A stretch of DNA of 64,000 nucleotides from Rhabdophis nuchalis (lineage: Eukaryota > Chordata > Lepidosauria > Squamata > Natricidae), in the NCBI GenBank assembly GCA_039707465.1, contig CM077658.1, forward strand, positions 14,700,074 to 14,764,073, read 5' to 3'. Made by a program: the position numbers and the translations under genes. The notes beneath the pieces are model-generated. The model was given only the letters and a program-made list of their open reading frames with translations, was not told where the DNA came from and made no database searches. This document shows positions 35,601-45,746 of this stretch, in pieces; the first letter of the stretch is position 1; the number at the start of each line of letters is the position of its first letter.

Positions 35601-37198
35601 AGCGAGAGCTCCACCTCTAGGCCACTGCACCACTCTTGATAGGCTATGGATATAGTGAGGATGAAACGATGGAGGTGGGGTGGATCTATTTAATCTCTTC
35701 TGAGGTCTCTTGGGGAGCAGCTGAAGGATTCTTTTGGAGCTTTGCATCATGAAATTTCACTGGTTAGGACCCTGATCGCGAATCTATGGCACGCGTGCCA
35801 GAAGTGGCATGCACAGCCATCTCTCCGGGCATGTGAGCCACTGCCCATTGCTGTTCCGGGCTCCGGCGTGCTGGCCAGCTGGTCTTCACACGTGCGGGAG
35901 CTGGAAAAACATCCTCATGCTGGGAAGATGATCTTCCAGTTTTTGGTGTGTGCATGTGCAGTGGTCACCTGGTATTTGCCCGTGCATGCACGCTGGAAAC
36001 CAAAAGACCAGATGGCCAGTGTGCATGTGTACACCGGAATCTGAAAGATCATCTTCCCGGGGTGCGCATGCGCAGTGCGCGGCTGCTCGTCTGGTTTCTG
36101 GCAATGCACGTGCACACTTGCTCCCATTTCGGCACTCGGTGTTGAAAAGGTTCGCCATCACTGAGTTATGTTGGTGCCCTTCATTTGTCTGTTTTTTCCC
36201 CTTTCCCTCCTCCAGGCGTTCCTTCCCTTGCTAAGGAAAGCATCCCTGAAAAGTCCGCAGAAAGGCATGAGCTGCAGCAAAGCAGCCATCCTCAACGTAA
36301 CTAGCGAGTGTGGCTCCCTGACCAACGTCTTTGCCTGGAATATGAACGAGCTGATCTCTTATCGTTGCAGCAAGGTAAGGGAAGGCCTTTTGTTACAATG
36401 AGTGTTAAGGGCAGTGTTGGGGGATGTCTCCGTTGGGAGACAGGAAGTTGTGCGGCAGAATGTGCAGCTAGAGAAACGTTGCTAGTAAACACACAAATAG
36501 TCTCTCAGACACTGCTAGTAAAAAAAAACAAGTAACTTTACCGGTATTGTAAAACTAAACTACTGCTTCACAAGCAGTGATAGTAGATAGTGAGTCAAAC
36601 AAAGTCCTTAACAAACAAACAATTGCTTACAGTCGCAATTCATGATTCTTCTTTCTTCCTTCTTCTAACAGTAATTCACAGTCGAGCAATCAGGGAGCAA
36701 TGAAGTAGAGAGCAATCAGCAGAGAGAGAGAATGTGCTCTCCTGACTTCCTCTTATTGCCGAGACAATTACAGTTTCTAATTGCATTCAAACATCTTAAA
36801 GCAACGAAACCCATTTGTCATCATGGTACTATATATTGCCTACCCAACACGAGGAGTCTAATCCTAACAGGTAGCAATAAGGGTGTAATTACTGTGATGG
36901 CAAGAAGTAGACCTTTGCGGGTGCTGAAAATACTTCCAGGTGTACTAACAAATCTGAGCTTAGGAGGAACCGTAAGCAGTCCCTGCATAATGCCTTTCTC
37001 CAAACATGGCCAGAGGACGTGTACTTCGTAGGTTCACCTATGGTCTTGAACAGACATTCTGCTCCTTCTGTCAACCAAGAGGGAACCACTGCCCACAGGA
37101 TGGAGGGAGGAGAAGAAGTGAATCATACCTTGGAGAGATGAGTACGAGTTGAGGGTAGCCTATCTTTATCGATACATTAATGCTTTTATCTTCTGCAG

Positions 37199-37239
<41 letters not shown>

Positions 37240-40200
37240 CAACATATTGTCCAAGCCAGATTTTCAGCTACATAAGCTGCCTGTGAAGGGGCTGGCGGCT
37301 TCCCAAGAGCATGAAGCTGACTCCTCGTCCCAATAAAACCCCTTTTATTTAGGTTAAAGGGAATTCCTCTCCAGCAAAGTCCCAGCCAGCAGTCTTTCAA
37401 GAGATTTCTTTTTATATTGAAAAAGTTTTATTGGTTTTACAGTTTTTTCCAATAGGGTAGGGTAAGGGATACAAAGAAATTTTGAGAGCTTTCGCGTCGA
37501 AGTCGTCGGCCCTTCCGGGGATTCATAATAAATCATTAACAAAAAACATTTTTCATAATACTACAAAGTGAAAACAAGTACATATTTCTAAGTTCTCAGT
37601 TCTATGCTGTCAGTCATTTGCAAAAATCCAGAACATATGTTATACAATATTACTCAAAAAATCAAAGCAAAGTTATTTTTTAGATCTAAGTCTCTTAGCA
37701 ATTGTGTCTTCTATCCCTCCCTCCGTGGCCCCCCTGCCCCCCCTAGATCTTCCCCCAGGACAGAGGAATGTTTTTTAAGAAAGGCTTCCGCCTCAGCAAC
37801 TGTTTTAATTCTCACTCTTCCTCCTTCCCAGAACACCAGCATCCCTTCGGGCATCACCCACTTGAACCAGATCCCGTGCTCAAACAATCTTTTGGACAAG
37901 AAGGAAAATTTCCTTCTCGCTTTTCTAATCTTTCTTGGGATCTGCTTCAAGATGGCAACCTCCTTTTGTTGGTAAATCAACGGTCCTCCTCTTTGCACCT
38001 TCAAGATTTCCTCTCTGGTTGACCTTCTAACAAATTTAACATGTATCTCTCTTGGTACTTCATTTATCCTGGCATATGCAGAGTTTATTCTGTAAACTAG
38101 GTCAATGTCCCCTCTGATCTCATCCTTAGGTTTATGTAAATAATCTGCTATAATTGTACTCATGAGTTCAGGGAGACATTCACCAGGTTCCTCAGAAATG
38201 TTCTGAAATCTTAAAAAATATGTCATCCTTTCCATATCAATCCTAGACACATGCCCATTTATTTCTACAACCTCATTAGTAACATTTTTAATCTCTCCCT
38301 TAGCCCCAGCCAGCCCCCCTTCCAGCTCTTCATTCTTCTGTGTGTTCTCCAGCACTTGTTTCCGTGTGTCCAGTAGCTCCTTTTTAAAGTTAATGTTTTC
38401 TTCTCTCTGGGCCTTGATTTCTTGCACCAAAGTTTGTATAACAGATTCAAGAGAAGCCATCCTTAGTTCCAAGCCTGCCAGATCTGATTTTTGTGCCATG
38501 ATTCACTGTTAAAGTCGATGCCACTAAAATGGCGTTTTTTGGGTGGGGCCATTGAGGCAAATCAGGAGCTAGAAGTTCAAATCAGGATTGTGAAAAGTTC
38601 AGGAACCAAAAGAGAAACAGTTTTCCAGATCAAAAATTATAATAACGAAGGCATTCCAGAAAAGAAATCACATAGTCCAAAAAAAAATTTCTTCTTTAAT
38701 AACAAGAGGAAGTCCAAATCACAAAGCGATGCTGGAAATTTTCCATAAGTAAAATAGTCATTCAGGGACAAAGAGAAGCCACCTTCCACCGCCCAGACTC
38801 AGAGCCAGAAGGAGAGAGTAGTAAAAAAAAACATTGTTTCAAGCCAGCCAGACCTAGACACTTTGTTGCAAAGCCAACCGCAGATCACTTTCCCTTGCTG
38901 CAAACAGTCCGGATTGAAGATATCCGCTTCCTCGCAACGAGGAGCCATTTTCAAGTGCCGCTTTGAGTCCGAGGGGGGGTTTAACAAGCAAACACCCCCC
39001 TCCAAGATCTTTCAGCCCAGGCTGACAGCAGAGAAAAAAAATGTTTAAAAGCACTCACTTTCCCCTTCGCAGCCGAAGCCCCGGGGAGCCTTCCGACTCA
39101 GCCGTTCAGCTCTCTTCATGGTAAAAAAGCGATGCCGCCCTCCGTTGGCGAAGGGGAAACCCCCCGCAGCATGTCCTCCTCCACCTGAGCCGAAGACAAG
39201 GGTCGCTTCCCCACTGCCGCGGGGGGGGGGCAACCCAGGCAAGCCGGCCCTACGGGAGACCCCCAAAAACGGGGCGTCTCGCCCCCGCGGGGGGGCAGGA
39301 AAAGAAACAAAGCGGCGGACGAACCCTAGGCTCGCCCGTCGCCGCTGGAGCCGGAACCGGAAGTCAAGAGATTTCTCAATGACAAATATTTATCAGGCTT
39401 GGAGATTTGCCAGGCTGATATCTTCTAAACCCGATGCTGTAGCAGCAATTACTTGGCAGGAAATCAGGAAGAGATCTTCACCCGAATGAATTGAACTAAT
39501 TGTCTCCTGCAAACTCCCATCTTTTGCTCCTCTTTATTCCCCCATTCATCACCCACCTGTGGCTTTACTCCTGAGTCGGCCCTTGTTCCTTAGCTGTTCT
39601 CTTCTCCTGGCAGCTCTGCACACGTGCACATTAGGAACAGGCTCCGGCTGTTCTTCTGCCCCACTGATCCCTGACTCCCAAGGCAGCTGATAACTGTCGG
39701 ATGGCCCTGGCCCCATCTCTGCCTCCGATGCAGAGCCCTCGTCAGAGCATTCCCCAGACTCCAGGACCGGCCCATGTTCTTCCCCAAACTCCACACTGTC
39801 TGAGTCAGACACCAACTCCGCTGGCTGCCGGTGGGACACAACAGGCGACCCTGAGTGCTCATTGATTTCCTCTTTCTTTATCTCCTTTCCAGTCGGCTCT
39901 GAACATGCTCACTCGATGCCAGTCCCTGCACTTGGCCAAAGAGGAGATTCTGTGCATTACATTGCACCCTGGCTGGGTGCAGACGGACATGGGGAACGAA
40001 TTGGTAAGTGAACTGGGAGAAAAGCAAAAAAAACTTTGTGCAACGATCAGAAAACAAGCATGGGCAAGATCAATCGGATTAGGAGTGGAATCGGCTGAAG
40101 GGTTTCTGAAATGCTTTGTTCCTGCTGGATCGTGCCACGCCTGCCGTTTCCCCTGGGAATCGTTTGGTAAACAATCTCTGAACTGGAAGCATTCCCAAGG

Positions 40201-41415
40201 TTTCCAGAGGTGCTTCAGACTACAGAGAAGGCTCTTTTGTTTATTTGTTTAATTTAATTTATGTATTTGGTTTTTCAAACTTGTACAAAATAGCAGGTCT
40301 AAGTATCAACATGGACATGAACAAGGGAGATGGGTGCAAATACAATAATACAACAGCAGAGTTGGAAGGGACCTTGTAGGTCTTCTAGTCCAACCCCCTG
40401 CGTGGGCAGGAACCTTATACCATTTCAGACAAATGGCTATCTAACATCTTCTTAAAGACTTCCAGGGTTGGGGCATTCACAACTTCTGGAGGCAAGCTGT
40501 TCCAGAGGTTAATTGTTCTAACTGTCAGGAAATTTCTCCTTAGTTCTAAGTTGCTTCTCTCCTTGATTAGTTTCCACCCATTGCTTCTTGTCCTGCCCCC
40601 AGGTGCCTTGGAGAATAGTTTGACTCCCTCTTCTTTGTGGCACCCTCTGAGATATCGGAACACTGCTATCATGTCTCCCCTGGTCCTTCTCTTCATCAAA
40701 CTAGACATACCCAGCTCCTTCAGCCGTTCTTCATGTGTTTTAGCCTCCAGTCCCCTGATCATCTTGGTTGCTCTTCTCTGCACTCTTTCCAGAGTCTCCA
40801 CGTCTTTTCTACATCGTGGCGACCAAAACTGTATGCAGTATTCCAAGTGTGGCCTTACCAAGGCACTATTCAGTGGCATTAACACTATACAGTGGCATTA
40901 AATAAATGGGGACAGTAGGACAGTAGGACAGACACCCTGATGCGCTTGTGCACGCCCCCTTAATGGACCTCTTAAGAATGGGGTGAGGTCCACAGTAGAG
41001 GTTGAAGTTGTGGGGGGTTTGAGGATGTAACAACGGAGTCAGCTAGAGCATTCAAGATGTTGACCACTCTGTTGCTGAGGTCATATTTTCTGCAATCGAG
41101 TTTGGAGCGGTTGACCTTGAGTTTGTATCTATTGTTCGCCCGTGTTTTATTGAGGTTGAAGCTGTAGTAGTCGTTGACAGGTAGGACATTGTAGCAGACA
41201 ATTTTGTGTGCCATGCTTAGGTCAGACCTTAATCGGCGTAGTTCCAGGTTGTCCAAGCCTAAAATGTTACCTTTTGTCTATTTTTCTTTCTCCAGGGATC
41301 GCCCCCACTGACACTGGAGCAGAGTTTGGGAGCTATTGTGAACACCCTGGGCCGTCTCTCTGAGAAAGACCACGGCAAGTTTGTTAACTGGGAAGGGCAT
41401 CTTATTCCCTGGTGA
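32620..41415 (+). CDS. SDR copy C: C-signal/sniffer-like short-chain dehydrogenase, six exons, complete
   Basis: Exons 32620-32766, 34038-34089, 34540-34727, 36216-36374, 39893-40003 and 41296-41415 join into an uninterrupted 258-aa frame with GT-AG introns. Motifs: TGSNRGLG at 12-19, NNAG at 95-98, and a putative catalytic set of Asn120, Ser159 (NVTSECGS), Tyr178 and Lys182 (YRCSK). HPGWVQTDMG in exon 5 is the usual segment after the active site that contacts the cofactor. The protein is the length expected of a single-domain classical SDR and has no targeting sequence. Intron 4 (3.5 kb) carries an LTR fragment with a nested L1; intron 3 carries a BovB fragment. The protein ends HLIPW. Substrate cannot be inferred; family assignment rests on motif order and similarity to sniffer/C-factor-like SDRs. 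Confidence 0.93.
32976..33366. mobile_element. hAT-like nonautonomous element in intron 1 of copy C
   Basis: Same family as 17327-17765 (CAGCGGTGGGTTTC...GAAACCCACCACTG) with a GGAA-rich core. Flanks GTGTAATT at 32968-32975 and GTCTAATT at 33367-33374 match 7 of 8. Confidence 0.85.
34119..34480. repeat. 42-bp tandem repeat inside a hAT-like sequence, intron 2 of copy C
   Basis: About five units of 42 bp (GGGGAAAGGTTATTGCAAAA plus CCCCATTCCCT(T/C)CCCACTCCT) at about 34195-34395. They sit in a sequence that begins CAGTGGTGAAATTCAAAT and contains GGGCATGGCTTGGTGGGCG. The adjacent frames are shadows of the repeat. Confidence 0.8.
34930..35335 (-). mobile_element. BovB (RTE) LINE 3' fragment in intron 3 of copy C
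   Basis: The minus strand encodes RRKDSLEKSLMLGTIEGKRR, KGRQRMRWLDGVTKEVGMRL, VEDRKAWRDIVHGVGHD, the conserved C-terminal end of BovB reverse transcriptase. GCAGTCCAAGGGACTCGCAG and CTTCTCCAGCACCA are in the same order as in known BovB copies. Confidence 0.85.
35390..35640. repeat. Dispersed repeat with (ATC)n, family not named
   Basis: (ATC)6 followed by CTTTTAATAACCCCATAATCC and CCCTTCCTGTTTTGCTCAGC. It resembles a dispersed squamate repeat, but I cannot assign a class. Confidence 0.4.
35770..36163. mobile_element. hAT-like nonautonomous element in intron 3 of copy C
   Basis: Ends CCCTGATCGCGAATCTATGG / TTCGCCATCACTG are imperfect inverted repeats. The core is CpG/CACGTG-rich with several GCATGCGCA-like units. 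Target duplication is unclear. It ends about 50 bp before the exon 4 acceptor. Confidence 0.5.
37198..37238. repeat. (GT)n microsatellite in intron 4 of copy C
   Basis: Uninterrupted GT dinucleotide run of about 20 units. Confidence 0.95.
37410..39363 (-). mobile_element. ORF1-only L1 (HAL1-like) insertion with 5' UTR and target duplication
   Basis: A 1954-bp insertion flanked by the perfect 13-bp direct repeat TCAAGAGATTTCT (37397-37409 and 39364-39376). In minus orientation it has a GC-rich 5' UTR (about 39363-38500), one intact ORF1 (38499-37711), a UTR of about 300 bp, an AATAAA, and the end. There is no room for ORF2. It must have been mobilised in trans. Confidence 0.88.
37711..38499 (-). 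CDS. L1 ORF1-like RNA-binding protein (262 aa) within the HAL1-like element
   Basis: Intact frame. Residues about 10-75 form a coiled coil (LESVIQTLVQEIKAQREENI, LLDTRKQVLENTQKNEELEG). Residues about 85-190 fit the RRM-like region (MERMTYFLRFQNISEEPGEC), and about 150-245 the C-terminal nucleic-acid-binding domain (REIHVKFVRRSTREEILKVQ, GIWFKWVMPEGMLVFWEGGR). The family product is a trimeric RNA chaperone that packages L1 RNA. The ATG was chosen at the first Met after the GC-rich leader. This is a transposon protein, not a host gene. Its open state suggests a young insertion. It lies antisense within intron 4 of copy C. Confidence 0.8.
   Translation of the reverse strand: MAQKSDLAGLELRMASLESVIQTLVQEIKAQREENINFKKELLDTRKQVLENTQKNEELEGGLAGAKGEIKNVTNEVVEINGHVSRIDMERMTYFLRFQNISEEPGECLPELMSTIIADYLHKPKDEIRGDIDLVYRINSAYARINEVPREIHVKFVRRSTREEILKVQRGGPLIYQQKEVAILKQIPRKIRKARRKFSFLSKRLFEHGIWFKWVMPEGMLVFWEGGRVRIKTVAEAEAFLKKHSSVLGEDLGGAGGPRREG
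40350..40895 (-). mobile_element. CR1-type LINE 3' end in intron 5 of copy C, nested in a family B LINE
   Basis: An open 156-aa minus-strand frame ([20 protein letters not shown] ... [20 protein letters not shown]) with an intact 3' terminus at 40345-40400. Family B UTR sequence lies on both sides (40250-40340 and 40900 on), so the CR1 inserted into it. Confidence 0.9.
40900..41262 (-). mobile_element. CR1/L3-like LINE 3' fragment (family B) before exon 6 of copy C
   Basis: Minus-strand frame MDNLELRRLRSDLSMAHKIV...VNDYYSFNLNKTRANNRYKL. It ends only about 35 bp before the exon 6 acceptor. Confidence 0.8.
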
Positions 41416-41554
41416 GACAATCTGCCCCACTGTACTGCAGAGTAATGTTCTCATCAAGGGCAATGCAAGCTTTATGCCTTCAGCGCATAGTGTATCCTGT
41501 TGTGCTGTATGTGCTCCAGTTCTCCCTTTCTTTAGTTATTCTGTCTGGTGCCCA

Positions 41555-41995
41555 TAAATGCGAGACCGCCTCCTGCCCCATACATCCCTTAGACCGATAC
41601 GCTCCCACAGAGAGGGCCTTCTCAGGGTGCCGTCGGGCGGGCAATGCCGACTGGCGACACCCAGGGGAAGAGCCTTCTCTGTGGCGGGCCCAGCCCTTTG
41701 GAACGACCTACCCCCTGAACTTCGCACCATCTCCGACCTCCGCCTCTTCCGCAAGTGTCTAAAGACACATTTGTTCCATCTAGCCGGCCTAGCGTAACCC
41801 CCACAACTGACTTTTAGATAGTTTTAAATTTGGGGATTTTAATTTGGTTTTAGCGCAGGATTTTATTTATTGAATACGTTTTTTAAAATTTTATATGGTT
41901 TTCTATGTATTTTTAATATTCCTGTGCACCGCCCTGAGTCCGTTGGAGGAGGGCGGGATATAAATTGAATAAATATAATATAAATATAATATAAA
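41555..41995 (+). mobile_element. L2-like LINE 3' end just after copy C
   Basis: MRDRLLPHTSLRPIRSHREG...[19 protein letters not shown], then 3' end CACCGCCCTGAGTCCGTTGG and AATAAATATAATATAAAT. It begins about 140 bp after the copy C stop codon, so it could provide or disrupt 3' UTR sequence. Confidence 0.88.
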
Positions 41996-42064
41996 ACCTT
42001 GCTCACCCAGAGTCTTTCATGCACTGTTTGATCTGATCTGATCTTCCAAGTATCACTGCAGAAC

Positions 42065-42620
42065 AGTTTACAGTTTATTGGATTTCTATACCGCTCCTGT
42101 CTCCAGATGGACTCAGGGCGGTGCACAGGGAATTTAAAATACCACGACAACAACAATGAATACAATACAATAATAAAATACAATTAAATTAGAATAACCT
42201 GTGCTAAAAATTAAGCTACAAATATTAAAATCTCAACCAATCCACTAAAAATATCCCCAATTCTAAAATCTAAGCTAAAATATAGACCAAAATCTAACTC
42301 TAAGCAAGGCCACCTAGGTGGAACAAGTGCGTTTTTAATGAGCAGCGAAAAAGGCGAAGGTCCGTGATGGTACGAAGTTCGGGGGGGTAGGCCATTCCAG
42401 AGGGTCGGACCCGCCACAGAGAAGGCCCTTCCCCTAGGCGCCGTCAGCCGGCATTGACCAGTTGACGGCACCCTGAGGAGGCCCTCCCTGAGGGAGCGGA
42501 CCAGTTGAAGGGAGGTATGTGATAGGAGACGGTCCTGCAAATAACTAGGCCCTATGCCACGGAGCGTCTTAAAGATGGTCACCAACACCTTGAAGCGCAC
42601 CCGGAAGGCTACCGCAGACT
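42065..42620 (-). mobile_element. L2-like LINE 3' end
   Basis: Minus-strand frame VAFRVRFKVLVTIFKTLRGI...LVRSLREGLLRVPSTG, with the 3' end at 42090-42130 (CGCTCCTGTCTCC; ACTCAGGGCGGTGCACAGG). Confidence 0.85.
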
Positions 42621-42820
42621 GCAAAGGTGTCTACTTCTGTCTTGCAAGCTGAAGATATATATTGTTTTCTGCAGACCTCTGGAAGCTAAACCACAGTGAT
42701 GGGAAACCCCTGACTTCATTGTAATTGGGAGCAATATTCTTGAAAGAGAACACGTGTCAGAGTGAAGTCTTAGGGCAGAGAATTGGTTGGAGTGAGCTAT
42801 AAACTCAAGACACATTCAAA

Positions 42821-43030
42821 TAGAGTAGGGTAGGGTAGGGTAGGGTAGGGTAGAGTAGAATAGAATAGAATAGAATAGAACAGAACAGAACAGAACAGAA
42901 CAGAACAGAACAGAACAGAACAGAACAGAACAGAACTCATCATTGGACACACAAGGAATTTGTCTTTGGTGCAGATGCTCTCAGTGCATAGAAAAAGACA
43001 AGATACAAAAGGACAAAAATGTGATCCCTC
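42821..43030 (-). mobile_element. LINE 3' end with (TAGGG)n(TAGAA)n(CAGAA)n tail
   Basis: The pentamer run at 42821-42936 abuts TCATTGGACACACAAGGAAT and GATGCTCTCAGTGCATAGAAA. The same unit, with a different pentamer tail, is at 56671-57060. Confidence 0.65.
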
Positions 43031-43743
43031 CAAAAGCCATCTTTGCTGCCATGCCTGTCTGCTCTATTGGACGAAGAAGCAAAAGCTATGTTTGAAAAAG
43101 CATATAAAAACAGAGCCATTTTTGTATCAATTTTCAATGCAATACAATAAACCTTTAACGTAACCTGAGCGATTAGTTCCTTAAATCTTTTGTTTCTGTA
43201 GAGATATGCTATCTAATACTCTACTGACAAATGCGTTTTCTTTCTGCAAAAAAAAAAAAAAAAAAATCACTTTAGCTGAGAGCAAAAGTGACCCAACATA
43301 TATTTTGGGGTGTATACCTTTCTTGCAACGAATTAATTCCTACTTTATATGCACTGAAGGAGAACATTTAGATAACAAATGCACTTTCAATTAACGTGAT
43401 GCTAATTACACACACACAGGGGTATTCATTATTCATTTACATTCATTCAGATTCTATGAAGTTGCACAGGGTGACCTTTTGCTCATTCATAAAGAAGAGT
43501 ATCGGACAGAGATATCGCTTTCAACTTCATAAACTCTTGTTGTAAGCTTGCATAATACTCACAATTCCAGGCATGCCCTTCCAAAGAGAAGCCAGAAATT
43601 GGTTTCAGTTTTTTGTTTCTCTACCTGCTCTTAATGCAAAGAAATGGAACTTATCCAGGCAATTTGGATGCAGAGAATCTTTTTAAAATATTGTTTTCAT
43701 TTTCACAGCCTTAATCAATCCCTTTTTTGGGGGTTCTCTAAGG

Positions 43744-43843
43744 CAGGGGTCTCCAACCTTTGCAACTTTAAATCAAAGTTGGCTGGAGAAGTCTGGGAGC
43801 TGAAGTCCTTCAGACTTAAAGTTGCAAAGGTTGGAAACCCCTG
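43744..43843. mobile_element. 100-bp hAT-like miniature element
   Basis: Begins CAGGGGTCTCCAACCTTTGC and ends GGTTGGAAACCCCTG, a near-palindrome. Perfect 8-bp duplications CTCTAAGG lie at 43736-43743 and 43844-43851. Confidence 0.9.
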
Positions 43844-43932
43844 CTCTAAGGCACTATGAAAAGGCAGAAGTAGAATGCTCCTTAAGGGAGACTGCCTGGC
43901 TACCAACTGATAGTAACTTTGAGAACATCAAG

Positions 43933-44332
43933 CACGGGTGGGCTTCAAAAATTTCAGCAATGGATTCTCTGCTCGATTGCTGCGTGGGTGTGGCCATGGC
44001 GGGCATGGCCTAATCAGCACCACGGCCAGGGGCGGGGGGCATTTTCATTTTCCCCAGGTTCCAGAGGTTTTCCTCGAGCCTCTGGGAGGGCAAAAACTGC
44101 CTCCCCCAGGCTCTGAAGGCCTTCCAGGAGGCCTGTTTTTCCCCCTCCCCAGGCCTCCATGCGGGCCCTGCACTTATCTCACATCCAAAAGGGGCCTCAT
44201 GGATACTCCTGGGAGGGCGTGATGTGGTGGGTGTGGCCAGCCTGGAGTGGGATTTGGAGGTTCTCTGAACTGGCCATAATGATAGCGACGGATTCTTCCG
44301 AACCGGCGCAAACCCATAGTAGCCCACCCCTA
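43933..44332. mobile_element. hAT-like nonautonomous element
   Basis: Ends CACGGGTGGGCTTC / GTAGCCCACCCCTA, with perfect 8-bp duplications ACATCAAG at 43925-43932 and 44333-44340. GC-rich core without coding capacity. Confidence 0.8.
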
Positions 44333-44559
44333 ACATCAAGTGTGGTGTCTTACCAGAGCTATCTTGACCTGACGGTGATTCTGGCAATTTCCAGGGCTTG
44401 GTTCACGCAGCAACCATTTCTGCCCAAGAGGAGAAAAGCTTGTCTTAGATTATTTTGAAATGCCGCAGAAGCAAATGAGATCCATAATGGCCTTCCTGAG
44501 TAACTTGCTCTTCCAAAGTGTGTGTGTGTGTGTGGTAACCTCTAACAAATAGGGGGTGT

Positions 44560-44830
44560 TTATTCAACTCAGTGTAAGTGTCAGGGTTCCAAGTAACATC
44601 CCCAACAAAAGAAGACTCCGAGGCTTGAGTTTCCTCAACCTTCCATTTGATTAGAGATCTCATATTGGTATATCTGGGGAAACCCAAATCTGAAAGTTTC
44701 CCCACCCAGAGCGTCTATCAGACCCTTCCCCAGACTCCAGAACTGGCCCACGTTCCTCATCATCCTGGGTCCTCTCGGAGAAGGGCGGGATATAAATTGA
44801 ATAAAATAAATAAATAAAAATAATAATCAT
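44560..44830. mobile_element. LTR and L2 tail fragments
   Basis: CCCCAGACTCCAGAACTGGCC matches the dispersed LTR in reverse; GGAGAAGGGCGGGATATAAA then AATAAAATAAATAAAT is an L2-like terminus. Confidence 0.5.
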
Positions 44831-45241
44831 CTATCATCTGAGCCAGCTCCCCACTGAATAGAAGTTGTATTTCACAAGCATGTCAAAATATGCTTTTCAT
44901 ACACCTTCCAAATTACCTATGTGTATCTGAGAATAGATGTTATTTTAATCCACAAAGCATTCAGATTTTCAGCCTAAAGCTATCTTGAGTTTGATAGGTG
45001 CAATTGCCTTTTTTTTCAGGGCAGAAAAAAACAGAAGATATTCTTTAAATAAAAAGCATGCCCACTGAACGTAGCAAAAGAGAAACAGCTGCACAGAACG
45101 GAGGTGGGGAAAAAATAAAGAAAGCCTACTGCATGATTGAGAAAAACCCTGGGAGTGTTTGCCAAATCCCTCCTTCCAGATTTTCTTCAGTTAATTAAAT
45201 ACTGTGGGTGAAAGGACTGGCAATGAACTCAGTTGTGGCAA

Positions 45242-45249
45242 TATTTAAG
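45242..45249 (+). promoter_or_regulatory. TATA-like box of SDR copy D
   Basis: TATTTAAG is at the same distance from the ATG (49 bp) as in copy C and is followed by AGGTGCAC, which is also found before copy E. Confidence 0.5.
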
Positions 45250-45298
45250 GAGGTGCACAAGGCAATTTCTTAGTTCGCCTGGAGTTTTGTCGAGAGAG

Positions 45299-45715
45299 AT
45301 GGATCAACTGAATCCACAGAGCGTCCTGGTGACCGGTTCCAACCGGGGACTTGGCTTGGAGATGGTCAGGCAGCTGGCAAAGAAAAGCAACCCCCCCAAA
45401 TGGATCTTTGCCACTTGCCGGGACCCAGCTGGACCTCGTGCTCAGGTGAGGCCTGGGGTGCCTTCAGCTTTATGTGGAAAGAACGAAGTACTTTGCCTTT
45501 TCTGTAATAGAAATTTGCTTGTCTTCTAGGTAGTGATGTTGCAGGCAGGATTGGGTTAGATATGATGGGGAAATATATATTTCTGGTCTTGTTGTATTCA
45601 AGTCTTTTCCCGTGTAAGATTTCCCATGTAATCTTACATGGGGAAAGACCCAAATATGACAAGACCAGCATACCTACACCCATGAAAATCTACGAAAACA
45701 CACACACACACACAC

Positions 45716-45746
<31 letters not shown>

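Larger units (their letters stand above)
37282..39844 (-). mobile_element. Minus-strand LTR (solo/fragment) in intron 4 of copy C, carrying a nested L1
   Basis: Parts on both sides of the L1 (37282-37409 and 39364-39844) match the solo LTR at 51438-52772 in reverse: GCATGAAGCTGACTCC near the left and CCGGTGGGACACAACA at the right end. A minus-strand acidic frame (SDSVEFGEEHGPVLESGE) also occurs in the other LTR copies. The left boundary is approximate. Confidence 0.7.

Noticed and set aside
40415..40885. 156-aa open minus-strand frame
   Set aside because: CR1 reverse-transcriptase C terminus, repeated across the window; not a host gene.
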